Below, piece by piece: positions 39,045 through 46,428 of a stretch of 64,000 nucleotides of DNA; the stretch's first letter is position 1, and every line of letters begins with the position of its first letter. A model generated the notes under the pieces. The model saw only the letters and a list, made by a program, of their open reading frames with translations. It ran no database searches and had not been told where the DNA came from. The translations under genes were made by a program, and so were the position numbers. Source of the DNA: a virus; IMG/VR virus record IMGVR_UViG_3300036795_000241, positions 1-64,000 of that record. The stretch is one strand, 5' to 3'.

Positions 39045-39299
39045 ATGGCCCCAGTAAAACCGATTCAGATCAAAGATATCGACGAAACGTCCAAGCGGGT
39101 GCGCGCGGAACTGCGTACCTGCATCGATGCGCATATCCGGGGCGATAACGTGTCGGCTTACGCAGCTGCGGAACGCGCTCAGCACATTTGCTTCGAGCTC
39201 AAAGAGCTCTTCATGCAGCCGCTGAGTATCCGAGGAAGGAAACCGAGTCCGAGTGACGATGAAATGGCGCAAAGCCAGCTACAGCAACCCGAGCGGTAA
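39045..39299 (+). CDS. small helical protein, unknown
   Basis: 84 residues. GAGAGGAGG before ATG 39045. Two helices (ETSKRVRAELRTCIDAHIRG and AYAAAERAQHICFELKELF) form a likely hairpin. Its last 47 bases overlap the DUF397 gene in another frame. No family recognised. Confidence 0.65.
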   Translation: MAPVKPIQIKDIDETSKRVRAELRTCIDAHIRGDNVSAYAAAERAQHICFELKELFMQPLSIRGRKPSPSDDEMAQSQLQQPER

Positions 39300-39498
39300 C
39301 TGCGCGGAGGTCTCGCAACCGGAACGGTTGGCAGAATGGCGCAAGCCATCACGCAGTAACAGCCAGGGTGCGTGCTTCGAGGTCGCGGAAGCGGACGGCA
39401 TAATCGCACTCCGCGACAGCAAGGACCCGCACGGTCCGCAGTTCCACTTCTCCGCCAGTGCGTGGCGGGCCTACACCGAGAGGATAAAGGCGAGCTAA
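39253..39498 (+). CDS. DUF397 protein with duplicated N-terminal motif
   Basis: 81 residues (GTG 39253; ATG 39259 is an alternative). The domain WRKPSRSNSQGACFEVAEA then IIALRDSKDPHGPQFHFSASAWRAY is a full DUF397, a small protein abundant in Streptomyces and relatives, usually paired with XRE regulators controlling development. It is preceded by a second, partial copy (MKWRKASYSNPSGNCAEVSQ). No adjacent XRE partner gene is present. It may interfere with host regulators and indicates a streptomycete-like host. Confidence 0.85.
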   Translation: MTMKWRKASYSNPSGNCAEVSQPERLAEWRKPSRSNSQGACFEVAEADGIIALRDSKDPHGPQFHFSASAWRAYTERIKAS

Positions 39499-39732
39499 AT
39501 GGCGTTCATCGTAACGTACCGCAAGCCAGCGACCGAGTCCGGCGTTCCCGGACCGATCATCGAGCAGATCGCCATTCCGGACGAGCCTCAGCTGACCCAG
39601 ATCGTGGTGGTCGAGGAAGAGCTCACGTTCATCTTCGCGGACGGCGCGGAGAAGACCATCTACGACATACCCGATGAGTGGGTCACGGTGACGCAGAGCG
39701 GTGCGACAAGGGAGGCAACGAATGGACACTGA
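39499..39732 (+). CDS. small beta-rich protein, unknown
   Basis: 77 residues, ATG 39499 right after the previous stop (GAGAGGATAAAGG upstream). Strands TYRKP, QIVVVEEELTFIFADG and a C-terminal strand suggest a small beta barrel. Overlaps the next gene by 11 bases. No family recognised. Confidence 0.6.
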   Translation: MAFIVTYRKPATESGVPGPIIEQIAIPDEPQLTQIVVVEEELTFIFADGAEKTIYDIPDEWVTVTQSGATREATNGH

Positions 39733-40183
39733 GCAGGCGGACTACTTCGAGATACCGCCGGAGGGCGATCTCGTTCCGCCAGTGGGCTCCCGGGTCTTCG
39801 CCAAGCGAGAAGGCGAACCCGATCGTGTCGGTCTCGTGGTCGCGTGGGGTCGCGACAAAGCGGCGCACGAGCGTTTCGTCCAGCTCAAGAAAACGGCCGG
39901 CGAGAGCGCGTACGAGGCCCTGGTCGACAGCGAAGGACCGATTGTCGAGTTCGATGACGGCAACGGCGGACTGACCACCGAGTTCTACCCCGGGCAGAGC
40001 GTTACCGCGCTCAACCCGTATCAGATCCGCGAGAACATCCCGACCCGCACCGCCGGTATCGATGAGGCGGAAGCGAATCGTCTCGTAGATGCGTTCCGCG
40101 AGGGGTTCCCGGACGTTCACCCGGAAAGCAAGATTCGCGGTACCGTTACCGGTCGCCTGAACCCGCGGGACCCGGATTCCTGA
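39722..40183 (+). CDS. protein with KOW/SH3-like strand region, unknown
   Basis: 153 residues from ATG 39722 (GGGAGGC nine bases upstream). The centre (LVPPVGSRVFAKREGEPDRVGLVVAWG) resembles a small barrel with a strand-turn motif; the C-terminal half is acidic and helical. Last gene before the 40200 inverted repeat. Confidence 0.6.
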   Translation: MDTEQADYFEIPPEGDLVPPVGSRVFAKREGEPDRVGLVVAWGRDKAAHERFVQLKKTAGESAYEALVDSEGPIVEFDDGNGGLTTEFYPGQSVTALNPYQIRENIPTRTAGIDEAEANRLVDAFREGFPDVHPESKIRGTVTGRLNPRDPDS

Positions 40184-40199
40184 GGACCCAGGGTGAAAT

Positions 40200-40249
40200 G
40201 GGCAGGCCAGGGTCCCAGTACTACATCGTATAAAGGTCCTGGCCTGCCC
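40200..40249. repeat. 50-base inverted-repeat element, copy A
   Basis: GGGCAGGCCAGG (40200-40211) and its exact complement CCTGGCCTGCCC (40238-40249) flank 26 bases. The 62622-62671 element has 12-base arms and the same 26-base spacing, and its spacer, read in the opposite sense, shares ATGTAGTA and an ACC end. Confidence 0.7.
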
Positions 40250-40272
40250 GACCTGCCCCGAAGGTATGCGAC

Positions 40273-40288
40273 CATGTCAAATGACATG
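40273..40288. promoter_or_regulatory. palindrome, operator-like
   Basis: CATGTCA-AA-TGACATG, a perfect 7-2-7 inverted repeat between the 40200 element and the 40325 gene. Confidence 0.45.
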
Positions 40289-40324
40289 CCCCCACCATGA
40301 TCACTTCCTCAGGAGACTTTCGGT

Positions 40325-40468
40325 ATGGGACAAGCTAGAAAGGATAAGCCGAAAATTTCATCCCGCGAAAGTATCCTGATTGAGCAGCAGGAGGAGCTAG
40401 CCAGGCGAAATGCGTGGCGAGAGCCAGTACGTGGAACCGTTGTTCGGTGACAAAGAAGCAAATATAAC
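40325..40468 (+). CDS. 47-residue basic protein
   Basis: ATG 40325 nine bases after AGGAG. MGQARKDKPKISSRESIL, then a helix IEQQEELARRNAWREPV. Strongly basic ends. Lies between two inverted repeats in a region without other genes (40184-40485), so it may be regulated by them. No family recognised. Confidence 0.5.
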
Positions 40469-40485
40469 CACTTCCTAACAGGACT

Positions 40486-40513
40486 TGACAGTGTGCCAGG
40501 TGGCGGGTAAACT
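40486..40513 (+). promoter_or_regulatory. promoter P16
   Basis: TTGACA (40486-40491), 16 bases, TAAACT (40508-40513). Leads into the repeat-rich leader before 40776. Confidence 0.75.
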
Positions 40514-40520
40514 TGCTCCT

Positions 40521-40655
40521 GTGGACGGCAACCAGAAGCGTCGGAAGCGCTTTGACATCGGGGCAACTGGCGCTCGCACTTCCCCCCCAGGCGAGTGGCC
40601 GCCTTCGGGTCCGGTTTCCGTTCATGCACTATCGGCTCGGGGAGCTACTACCTAG
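40521..40655 (+). CDS. possible 44-residue near-leaderless peptide
   Basis: GTG 40521 seven bases after the P16 -10 box opens a 44-codon frame ending TAG 40653-40655, inside the first copy of the GCTCGGGGAGCTAC repeat. The first codons are basic (VDGNQKRRKRFDIG). Evidence is position only. Confidence 0.3.
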   Translation: MDGNQKRRKRFDIGATGARTSPPGEWPPSGPVSVHALSARGATT

Positions 40656-40802
40656 TACGCGATCGTCCGGCGGAACCTTCTTCGCCCCCGTGAGAGGGAA
40701 CCCTGGACATCGTGAAAGGGTAGCTCCCCGAGCTGACTTTATGCCTGCCGCTAAGCACGAGGGACGGACCGCGACGTGGGACAAGACAGCTCGGGGAGCT
40801 AC
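40635..40802 (+). promoter_or_regulatory. leader with three GCTCGGGGAGCTAC copies (alternative pairing)
   Basis: GCTCGGGGAGCTAC occurs direct at 40635-40648, inverted at 40720-40733 and direct again at 40789-40802. The middle copy can pair with either outer copy (14-16 bases), and pairing with the third encloses the start and Shine-Dalgarno of the 40776 gene in a loop. Between 40514 and 40775 no convincing full-length gene was seen. Confidence 0.5.
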
Positions 40803-41702
40803 TATCTCGGCAACGTACACCTGCAGACTGCACTCGGTGGCGCCGGCGGTAGCTACGCCGGTTCGAATATCGAACACGTGTACCACAAAACGGGCAACGA
40901 GGTTCGCGTAACGGATCCGCAGCTCGGTAAGTTCGCCATCTCCGCCGCCGCATATCAAGCGGTGCGCAACGCCGTCCTCCGTGAGCTAAGCGATAAGCTA
41001 CCGGCGCCTTTCGTTGGGCTGCTTAATGTAATGTCCGGCGAACAAGATCTCAACTTGACAGGCCGGGTAACTTCGGCTACACTGGAGGAAGATAAGCCAG
41101 TTGGCCGCGACGAGACGGAGGACGAGATGACACTGCGCAAACAGCCGATTACCCGCGAGGGAGCGGAGGCGCTGGCGCGGCGAGCCGCCGAGGAGCTGGC
41201 GTTCCTCGACCGGCTGGAGGACAAGTACGGCGCCGAGCCGCAGGACGGAGCGGTGATCCGGTTCACGAAGCAGTTCGCCTCACCGTCCTACGGTTACTCG
41301 GCACCGACATCACAGGTGGTCCGGTACACGTATGCCGGGATCCGCGCGAACGGGAAGTGGTACCTGACCGGCGCCAAAGGATCGCAGTCGTGGTCGTGGT
41401 TCGAGCTACTGAACTGGCTGGACGAGGGCGTTCCGGCGGAGCACTTTGTCGTCCTCTCCAGTGGCTTCGATCCGGATCCGGTCGACGTTACCGAGCGCAT
41501 TCTCGAGCACCGCGTCGTTTACGATGAGCCGGGTAGCGTTCCCGGAGGCGACATCGATGCGGCCACGACCGAATTCCACGATGCGGAATACGACATCATC
41601 TCCCGTGCGCACCCGCGCTTCACGCCGAATCAGATCGAGGCGTTTATCGCGGACGAGCACAACTGCGCTAAGTGCATTAGCATGCGGGAGGACGTCAAGT
41701 GA
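40776..41702 (+). CDS. two-part protein with internal promoter, unknown
   Basis: 308 residues from GTG 40776. Residues 1-95 (ending near VMSGEQDLNL) are Gly/Ala/Ser-rich and structural in appearance. Residues 118-308 (MTLRKQPITREGAEALARR) look like an independent protein: helical start, VIRFTKQFASPSYGYSA and VRYTYAGIRANGKWYLTG strands, and a C-terminal CAKCIS. A promoter (P17) and a good start at ATG 41127 (GGAGGACGAG upstream) lie inside the frame, so a shorter form (41127-41702) is probably made separately. No family recognised. Confidence 0.6.
   Translation: MGQDSSGSYYLGNVHLQTALGGAGGSYAGSNIEHVYHKTGNEVRVTDPQLGKFAISAAAYQAVRNAVLRELSDKLPAPFVGLLNVMSGEQDLNLTGRVTSATLEEDKPVGRDETEDEMTLRKQPITREGAEALARRAAEELAFLDRLEDKYGAEPQDGAVIRFTKQFASPSYGYSAPTSQVVRYTYAGIRANGKWYLTGAKGSQSWSWFELLNWLDEGVPAEHFVVLSSGFDPDPVDVTERILEHRVVYDEPGSVPGGDIDAATTEFHDAEYDIISRAHPRFTPNQIEAFIADEHNCAKCISMREDVK
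41055..41083 (+). promoter_or_regulatory. promoter P17 (inside an ORF)
   Basis: TTGACA (41055-41060), 17 bases, TACACT (41078-41083); ATG 41127 follows with GGAGGACGAG. Confidence 0.8.
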
Positions 41703-42913
41703 CATTCACGCCAACGAAGGAGCAGGACGAAGCCCTCGACACGATCTTCCAGTGGTACAACGAAGGCGGAATGACGCTGACGATGGGCGGGTACGCGGGA
41801 ACCGGTAAGACAACGATTCTCGGCGTCCTCCCGGAGCACTTGTCCGGTATCCGAATGGTCTACGTGTCGTACACCGGTAAGGCGGTAAGCGTACTCCGCG
41901 GTAAGCTGCCGCGCGGAAGCGAATGCAGTACGATTCACCGGCTGCTCTATCATCCGCGTAAGGAACTGCTCTGCATCGAATCGGGTGAGCCGGTACCGTT
42001 TATCGGCGGTTACTGCTCCGAACACCACGACAATCCGCGAATTGAGCCGGACACGGAGTTGCCGGTTCCATGCGAAACCAAGTCGCACCTGAACTGGTCG
42101 CTGGTCCAGAATCCACTGGACGGGATCGACCTGGTCGTGGTCGATGAAGCGTCGATGGTAAGCGAGAAGCTATGGCAGGATCTGACGCGCTGGGACGTTC
42201 CAGTGCTGGCGGTCGGTGACCACGGACAGCTTCCGCCGATTCGGTCCGAGTTCAACCTGATGGCAAACCCGCACATCAAGCTCGAGAAGATTCTGCGGCA
42301 AGCCGCCGATTCGCCAATCATCCAGATGGCGACACAAGCGCGAACGGAAGGACGGATCAAGCCCGGCGATTACGGTCAAGGGTGCATGAAGATTCCGCAG
42401 CACCAGCTGTACCGCGTTCCGCTCAATCCGAACAACGGCGACCTCGCAATTGTCGGGTTCAACCGCACCCGCAACGAGCTCAACGAGTTCTACCGCCGAA
42501 AGAACGGGCGCAAGGGCGACCCCACGGTCGGTGACGTGGTCATCTGCCTGCGCAACAACTACGAGGCCGGCGTGTTCAACGGGATGCGCGGTACCGTGGT
42601 TGACTACGAGACGATGCCGTACGGCGACCGCGCTTTCGCGGAGATCGCACTGATGGATGAGGAGTTCGAATACACCGGCGAGATCTCCAGTGAGCAGTTC
42701 GGTAAGCCGAAGACGCTTTCCGATACCCCCCGGCGTTTCGGACTGTTCGATTTCGGCTATGCGATGACGTGCCACAAGGCGCAAGGCAGCCAGGCGAATC
42801 GGGTGCTGGTAGTCGAAGAGCGGATGCCCCGTGCCGACAATGAAATGCACGCGCGGTGGTTGTACACGGCAGCGACAAGAGCGGCGAAGGAGTTGGTCAT
42901 CGTTGGCCGTTAG
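41699..42913 (+). CDS. Dda/RecD-like SF1 helicase
   Basis: 404 residues from GTG 41699. Motif I GGYAGTGKTT (29-38), motif II VVDEASMVS, motif III VLAVGDHGQLPPI, and C-terminal AMTCHKAQGSQANRVLVV and WLYTAATRAAKELVIV (motifs V and VI). This is the compact 5'-3' SF1B helicase found in many phages, working at replication forks and in recombination. It follows the gene with the internal promoter P17. Confidence 0.88.
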   Translation: MTFTPTKEQDEALDTIFQWYNEGGMTLTMGGYAGTGKTTILGVLPEHLSGIRMVYVSYTGKAVSVLRGKLPRGSECSTIHRLLYHPRKELLCIESGEPVPFIGGYCSEHHDNPRIEPDTELPVPCETKSHLNWSLVQNPLDGIDLVVVDEASMVSEKLWQDLTRWDVPVLAVGDHGQLPPIRSEFNLMANPHIKLEKILRQAADSPIIQMATQARTEGRIKPGDYGQGCMKIPQHQLYRVPLNPNNGDLAIVGFNRTRNELNEFYRRKNGRKGDPTVGDVVICLRNNYEAGVFNGMRGTVVDYETMPYGDRAFAEIALMDEEFEYTGEISSEQFGKPKTLSDTPRRFGLFDFGYAMTCHKAQGSQANRVLVVEERMPRADNEMHARWLYTAATRAAKELVIVGR

Positions 42914-43349
42914 CCAGAAAGCGCTGGTCGAAGTGCTATCCGGCGATAAGCTAGGACCGATAATCGGCCAGTGCCGAGGACTAAGTTACGAGGAGATCGC
43001 CCGGTACATTCTCAACGGTCTCGAAGAGAAAGGCGTTGCGGAGGTCGTAGAAGCTGTACACGAAGCGATTTCGTATTGTCGTCAACGCGAACCGGAGCCG
43101 TACGATCCGCCTCGCGACGAATTCACGGAGGGGCTAAAGCTACTCGTACACCCGATAGCCGAGTACGCACTCATTCGTAACCCGAAGCTCGTTAGCAGCT
43201 ACGTGCTAGCGGAAGTCGCGCCCGGACGAAAAGAGCTTTACGGGATTCCGGTCGAGCGGCTGCTCCCGTCACTTCCAGGAACGTGGAAGCTAGTGAACAA
43301 GTACGGAGCGACGCTAAAGCATGGCGCCGTTATCGAAATCATCGCCTGA
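42903..43349 (+). CDS. protein of unknown function
   Basis: 148 residues from TTG 42903 (AAGGAG ten bases upstream); GTG 42930 is an alternative. Helical N-terminal half (SYEEIARYILNGLEEKGVAEVVEAVHEAISYC), Pro-rich centre, beta-like C-terminus (ELYGIPVERLLPSLPGTWKLV). It overlaps the helicase by 11 bases. No family recognised. Confidence 0.6.
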   Translation: MAVSQKALVEVLSGDKLGPIIGQCRGLSYEEIARYILNGLEEKGVAEVVEAVHEAISYCRQREPEPYDPPRDEFTEGLKLLVHPIAEYALIRNPKLVSSYVLAEVAPGRKELYGIPVERLLPSLPGTWKLVNKYGATLKHGAVIEIIA

Positions 43350-43361
43350 AAGGAGTAGCGG

Positions 43362-43742
43362 ATGGTCCGCCACCGTACGCTACGTGCAGTAACCGAAGAA
43401 GATCGGCTGTTCTTCGAATGGCTAGACACCGTGCCGATCGAGTGGCTCGAGTGTCGGCTGAAGAACCAGCACCGCTTGCCGGACCTGATCAGCGAAGACA
43501 CCGCAGTGTCGAAGCCCAAGTATCTTAAGGGGCGGGTGCTGATCGAATCCGACTGTGAGCGTTGCGGTACCCATGTCTCGCAGATTTCCAACCGGGAAGG
43601 TTATCTCGAGAGTGCCGGTCGACCGAACTACATTTACCCCGAAGAATACGCGCTTCCGCCGGGCGCCGGACACATCACTCGCGATCGCCGGGCCATTATC
43701 CGTCTCTACATCCTCGATCGAAAGGCAGCCGCAGCTAGATGA
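43362..43742 (+). CDS. zinc-binding protein, unknown
   Basis: 126 residues. GAAAGGAGTAGCGG precedes ATG 43362. A CERCGTH motif sits in a region resembling small zinc fingers; IEWLECRLKNQHRLPDL and a basic C-terminal end surround it. Likely nucleic-acid binding. Overlaps the next gene by 4 bases. Confidence 0.6.
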   Translation: MVRHRTLRAVTEEDRLFFEWLDTVPIEWLECRLKNQHRLPDLISEDTAVSKPKYLKGRVLIESDCERCGTHVSQISNREGYLESAGRPNYIYPEEYALPPGAGHITRDRRAIIRLYILDRKAAAAR

Positions 43743-44401
43743 CCGAGGAAAACGAGATCCGCATCTATCCGGTCTACATTGACGGGCCGCTGAAAGGAAA
43801 GGAGCATGCGATACGGGACCCGCGAATCTCGCTAGTACTACCTCTGCCTACTAACACGGTTAACGGTGATACCGCAAGCGATGATCCCCTAAGCATCGAC
43901 ACAGAACGCGTAGTTTATCACTTCTACCCGTGTAGGCTGTTCCGCCGTGTCATTATTCTCGGATCGCTGCATTCCAGTGACGCTGAACTCGATCTCGATA
44001 ACGTATTCGATCAGGTGATCTCTGCGTATGCCAAGCGTTCCGTGATATTATACCCGCTAATGAGGGACGGAATGCCACGAATCGAAGACATCATTGGTGC
44101 GACATATCGCCAATTGGATCACTGGTGCCGGACCGGCTACCTGAAGCCAGTTGGCGGAACGAATGGCGTACAGCGCCGGTTCCCGCCCGAGGAGCTGAAA
44201 GTCGCGAAAACGATGGCGCGCTTGGTCGATCTCGGATTCAATCCGGGGGCGGCTGCTAGTTACGCACGCCGGATGGTTCGTGACGGTGATGTCGGGAAGG
44301 TCGAATTCACCGAGGAGGGTCGGCTAAAACTCGCCGGCATTTTCTCGGAACGCTACAAGGAACGTGCGCAAAGCCGAATAGCAAGCTTGACAGATAGGTA
44401 A
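43739..44401 (+). CDS. MerR-like transcriptional regulator
   Basis: 220 residues. The C-terminal half carries a MerR-type winged helix: MPRIEDIIGATYRQLDHWC, then RTGYLKPVGGTNGVQRRFPPE with the usual Y/F-x-x-L of the wing, and LKVAKTMARLVDLGFNPGAAASY. The N-terminal ~110 residues (a strand-rich VYHFYPCRLFRRVIILG unit) may be an effector or dimer domain. Its C-terminus overlaps promoter P18. It is a candidate controller of the repeated promoters or palindromes; that is inference. Confidence 0.7.
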   Translation: MTEENEIRIYPVYIDGPLKGKEHAIRDPRISLVLPLPTNTVNGDTASDDPLSIDTERVVYHFYPCRLFRRVIILGSLHSSDAELDLDNVFDQVISAYAKRSVILYPLMRDGMPRIEDIIGATYRQLDHWCRTGYLKPVGGTNGVQRRFPPEELKVAKTMARLVDLGFNPGAAASYARRMVRDGDVGKVEFTEEGRLKLAGIFSERYKERAQSRIASLTDR

Positions 44402-44415
44402 GTTTCGGCTATACT
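44387..44415 (+). promoter_or_regulatory. promoter P18
   Basis: TTGACA (44387-44392), 17 bases, TATACT (44410-44415), overlapping the 3' end of the MerR-like gene. Confidence 0.9.
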
Positions 44416-44460
44416 GGAAGCACCAGCCCGGACCCCGCTGGAGAGCAGGAGCGTAGTGCG

Positions 44461-44652
44461 TTGGAGCCCGTGTCACTCGACAGCCAGCGTAAGGTACAAC
44501 GGATTCTAGCCGAGGAGGGACAGACACTCCGCGACCTGCACGAGCGGATTAACGGTGAGCTCGGAATCGGTAAGAAGGATGCGGATCCCGAGCTTATCGC
44601 ACTACTTGACGAGTTCGACCCGCCAACCGAAGGGGAAGCAGTTGGCACTTGA
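44461..44652 (+). CDS. small helical protein, unknown
   Basis: 63 residues from TTG 44461 (AGGAG ten bases upstream) or GTG 44470. Long helix SLDSQRKVQRILAEEGQTLRD then acidic end. Overlaps the next gene by 11 bases. No family recognised. Confidence 0.55.
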   Translation: MEPVSLDSQRKVQRILAEEGQTLRDLHERINGELGIGKKDADPELIALLDEFDPPTEGEAVGT

Positions 44653-44866
44653 GGTGTATGATATCGAGGTATTTCCGACCAAGGACGGGCGGGACAGCGA
44701 GCGGGGCATTTTCGACATCGAGATACGACACAACGAGCAGCAAGGCACCACGTTTCGGCTTACCCCGTCAGCGATGCGTCTCGCCATTCAGCGGATGCAG
44801 GTGGCACTGGCGGAGCACGAGGACTACGCAAAGCGCGAAATCGACACTGAGGAGCAACCCTTCTAA
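44642..44866 (+). CDS. small beta-rich protein, unknown
   Basis: 74 residues from TTG 44642 (AAGGGGAAGC upstream). Strand LEVYDIEVFPTKDGRD, strand GIFDIEIRHNEQQG, then a helix MRLAIQRMQVALAEHE. No family recognised. The next ATG overlaps its stop. Confidence 0.55.
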   Translation: MALEVYDIEVFPTKDGRDSERGIFDIEIRHNEQQGTTFRLTPSAMRLAIQRMQVALAEHEDYAKREIDTEEQPF

Positions 44867-45063
44867 TGGACCTGGAGCAAGTAAAGCGGATTCGCACAAT
44901 GGCGACCTGGTTGCGCCGGTCATCCCGGACCGCGGAGCAATACCCGAAGCGCGACCAGCTCTCCGGAACCGAGATCTTCGATGCGAAGCAGTTCGCTTCC
45001 GGGGTGTACCCGTGGCCTTCGAGATGGACGATTCGGCTCACCCGCCTCGCAAAGGAGGGATAG
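44866..45063 (+). CDS. small basic protein, unknown
   Basis: 65 residues, ATG 44866 overlapping TAA. Basic helix VKRIRTMATWLRRSSRTAEQY. No family recognised. GAGGGATAGCCC leads to the next gene. Confidence 0.55.
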   Translation: MDLEQVKRIRTMATWLRRSSRTAEQYPKRDQLSGTEIFDAKQFASGVYPWPSRWTIRLTRLAKEG

Positions 45064-45066
45064 CCC

Positions 45067-45246
45067 GTGTCGGCGCAAATCGTCAGCGCACTTTACGACC
45101 GCGCGCGGATCCTGGATGCCGAGGCGAAGGACCTCGCGGACCAGGGGCTTACCGAGGACCTCCACGTACCCGGGCGTACAGTCGACAACCTCCGCTTTCT
45201 CGCCGAGGAGTTCCGCAAACTGGGTCGCAACGCAGAGGCGCCCTGA
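45067..45246 (+). CDS. 59-residue helical protein
   Basis: GTG 45067 nine bases after GGAGGG; SAQIVSALYDRARILDAEAK and a second helix ending NLRFLAEEFRKLG. Stop TGA overlaps the next ATG. No family recognised. Confidence 0.6.
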   Translation: MSAQIVSALYDRARILDAEAKDLADQGLTEDLHVPGRTVDNLRFLAEEFRKLGRNAEAP

Positions 45247-45731
45247 TGCCGGAGGACATTCGCAACTCGGCATTCCCGAGCACGATGTACGGACGCGCGA
45301 TCGTGCTGCTCACTCGTGACGGCTATAAGCCGGAGCAGATTTCCGCGTTTCTGCGGATCGCTCTCGATGACGTGAAGGTCATCCTCGCGGTGAACAAGAT
45401 CGAGCGATCGCGGGTGGATAGCTACGAGCCGAGAGCGGTCCGTCCAGTGGTCGGCACGATCTGGGTCTGGGAGCACGAGTCGGCGCCTGAGCTGATCAAA
45501 GTCACCGCCGTCCGCTGGAACGGCGAAGAGTGGTTTGTCGGAACGAAGAAGCTCGGTGGCGTCGCAATTCCGTCGTGGCGTCCTTGGCTGGCCGATACTA
45601 CCGAAAGCTGGAACGACTTGTCGCGCTTCTGGGAGGCGTGCCACTACGTAGCAAAGACCGCCGGACCGCCTAGCACCAAAGGCATCCTGCGCACCGGACC
45701 GCCACTACCCGGGGAGCTCGCAAATGGCTGA
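45246..45731 (+). CDS. protein of unknown function
   Basis: 161 residues, ATG 45246 overlapping the previous TGA. N-terminal HTH-like stretch (YGRAIVLLTRDGYKPEQISAF then LRIALDDVKVILAVNK) and a beta-rich centre with many Trp (GTIWVWEHESAPELIKV, EEWFVGTKKLGG, SWRPWLADTTESW). May be a small regulator with a ligand domain. Overlaps the next gene by 8 bases. Confidence 0.55.
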   Translation: MPEDIRNSAFPSTMYGRAIVLLTRDGYKPEQISAFLRIALDDVKVILAVNKIERSRVDSYEPRAVRPVVGTIWVWEHESAPELIKVTAVRWNGEEWFVGTKKLGGVAIPSWRPWLADTTESWNDLSRFWEACHYVAKTAGPPSTKGILRTGPPLPGELANG

Positions 45732-45966
45732 CATGGAGCCGCAGATCCGGCGCACTAAGGACGGGTTCGAGTTCATCGTTCCTCCGCCAGTGTCGGTACC
45801 GGACGATATTACGCCGGAGCAGGTGCAGGCGTACATTCGCAACCGTTACGGACGCCTCGATACGATGATCGCCGAGGAGGGCTTCCGCGCGGCGTACCAC
45901 CGCGATGACGTATGGCGCATCTGCCTCGAGGCTGAGCTAGCCGAGATGTTCCGCGAGTTCCGATGA
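45724..45966 (+). CDS. small protein, unknown
   Basis: 80 residues, overlapping the previous gene by 8 bases. Helix EQVQAYIRNRYGRLDTMIAEEG plus an acidic end. No family recognised. Shares ATGA with the next gene. Confidence 0.55.
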   Translation: MADMEPQIRRTKDGFEFIVPPPVSVPDDITPEQVQAYIRNRYGRLDTMIAEEGFRAAYHRDDVWRICLEAELAEMFREFR

Positions 45967-46100
45967 GTGATCTCGAGAGGGCGATCGAGCTGCTAAAGGC
46001 GGGCGTAATCGCCTACTCGTCACACGACACGGACCAGATGCACGACTGGTCGATGAAGGCACAGGAATTCGTCCGGGAGACGCAAGGTCGTCCCGCTTGA
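45963..46100 (+). CDS. 45-residue protein
   Basis: ATG 45963 overlaps the previous TGA. SDLERAIELLKAGVIAYSSH helix. Its last codon overlaps promoter P19. Function unknown. Confidence 0.5.
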   Translation: MSDLERAIELLKAGVIAYSSHDTDQMHDWSMKAQEFVRETQGRPA

Positions 46101-46125
46101 CCTCCAGGTAGTTATCGGCTATACT
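46097..46125 (+). promoter_or_regulatory. promoter P19
   Basis: TTGACC (46097-46102), 17 bases, TATACT (46120-46125). Confidence 0.85.
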
Positions 46126-46132
46126 GGAATGA

Positions 46133-46195
46133 ATGTCACCGGGTCCCCGAAAGCCGGATGCAGTGAAGTTAGTACGGGACCCGGTGGCTTGCTAA
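46133..46195 (+). CDS. leaderless 20-residue upstream ORF
   Basis: ATG 46133 seven bases after TATACT; MSPGPRKPDAVKLVRDPVAC then TAA 46193-46195. Nested in it is an 11-base inverted repeat, CACCGGGTCCC/GGGACCCGGTG (46137-46147, 46176-46186), so translation and hairpin formation compete. The Shine-Dalgarno of the next gene directly follows. Confidence 0.4.
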   Translation: MSPGPRKPDAVKLVRDPVAC

Positions 46196-46208
46196 GGAGA
46201 AGCAACGA

Positions 46209-46427
46209 ATGGGCTGGCGAAGTGATGTACCGGGAGCAAGCGAGGCTCGGCGGATCACCCGCGAGAAGAAAGCCGTAAGCGAAAACCGAAGACGAAGCAC
46301 GCATTCCGACAATTCGTTCCCGCATTTCAGTACCCGCAGCGGACAGTGCATGTGCCTCTCGACATGCTGTCACGGGGTTAGCGGATGTCACTGCAAGAGC
46401 TGTCCGTGTCTAGGGAAGGGACACTAA
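46209..46427 (+). CDS. Cys-rich small protein
   Basis: 72 residues; AAGGAGAAG precedes ATG 46209. Basic N-terminus and a Cys-rich C-terminus CMCLSTCCHGVSGCHCKSCPC (eight Cys), which could bind zinc or an iron-sulfur cluster. No family recognised. Cotranscribed with the Sak4-like ATPase. Confidence 0.6.
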   Translation: MGWRSDVPGASEARRITREKKAVSENRRRSTHSDNSFPHFSTRSGQCMCLSTCCHGVSGCHCKSCPCLGKGH

Positions 46428-46428
46428 A

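Noticed and set aside
40860-40880. tRNA-like GGTTCGAAT
   Set aside because: No acceptor or anticodon arms fit around it; it is inside a coding frame. No tRNA was found elsewhere.
40513-40911. 132-codon ORF over the repeat leader
   Set aside because: Composition and overlap with the 40776 gene make it unlikely; the 44-codon frame from GTG 40521 is kept only as a weak possibility.
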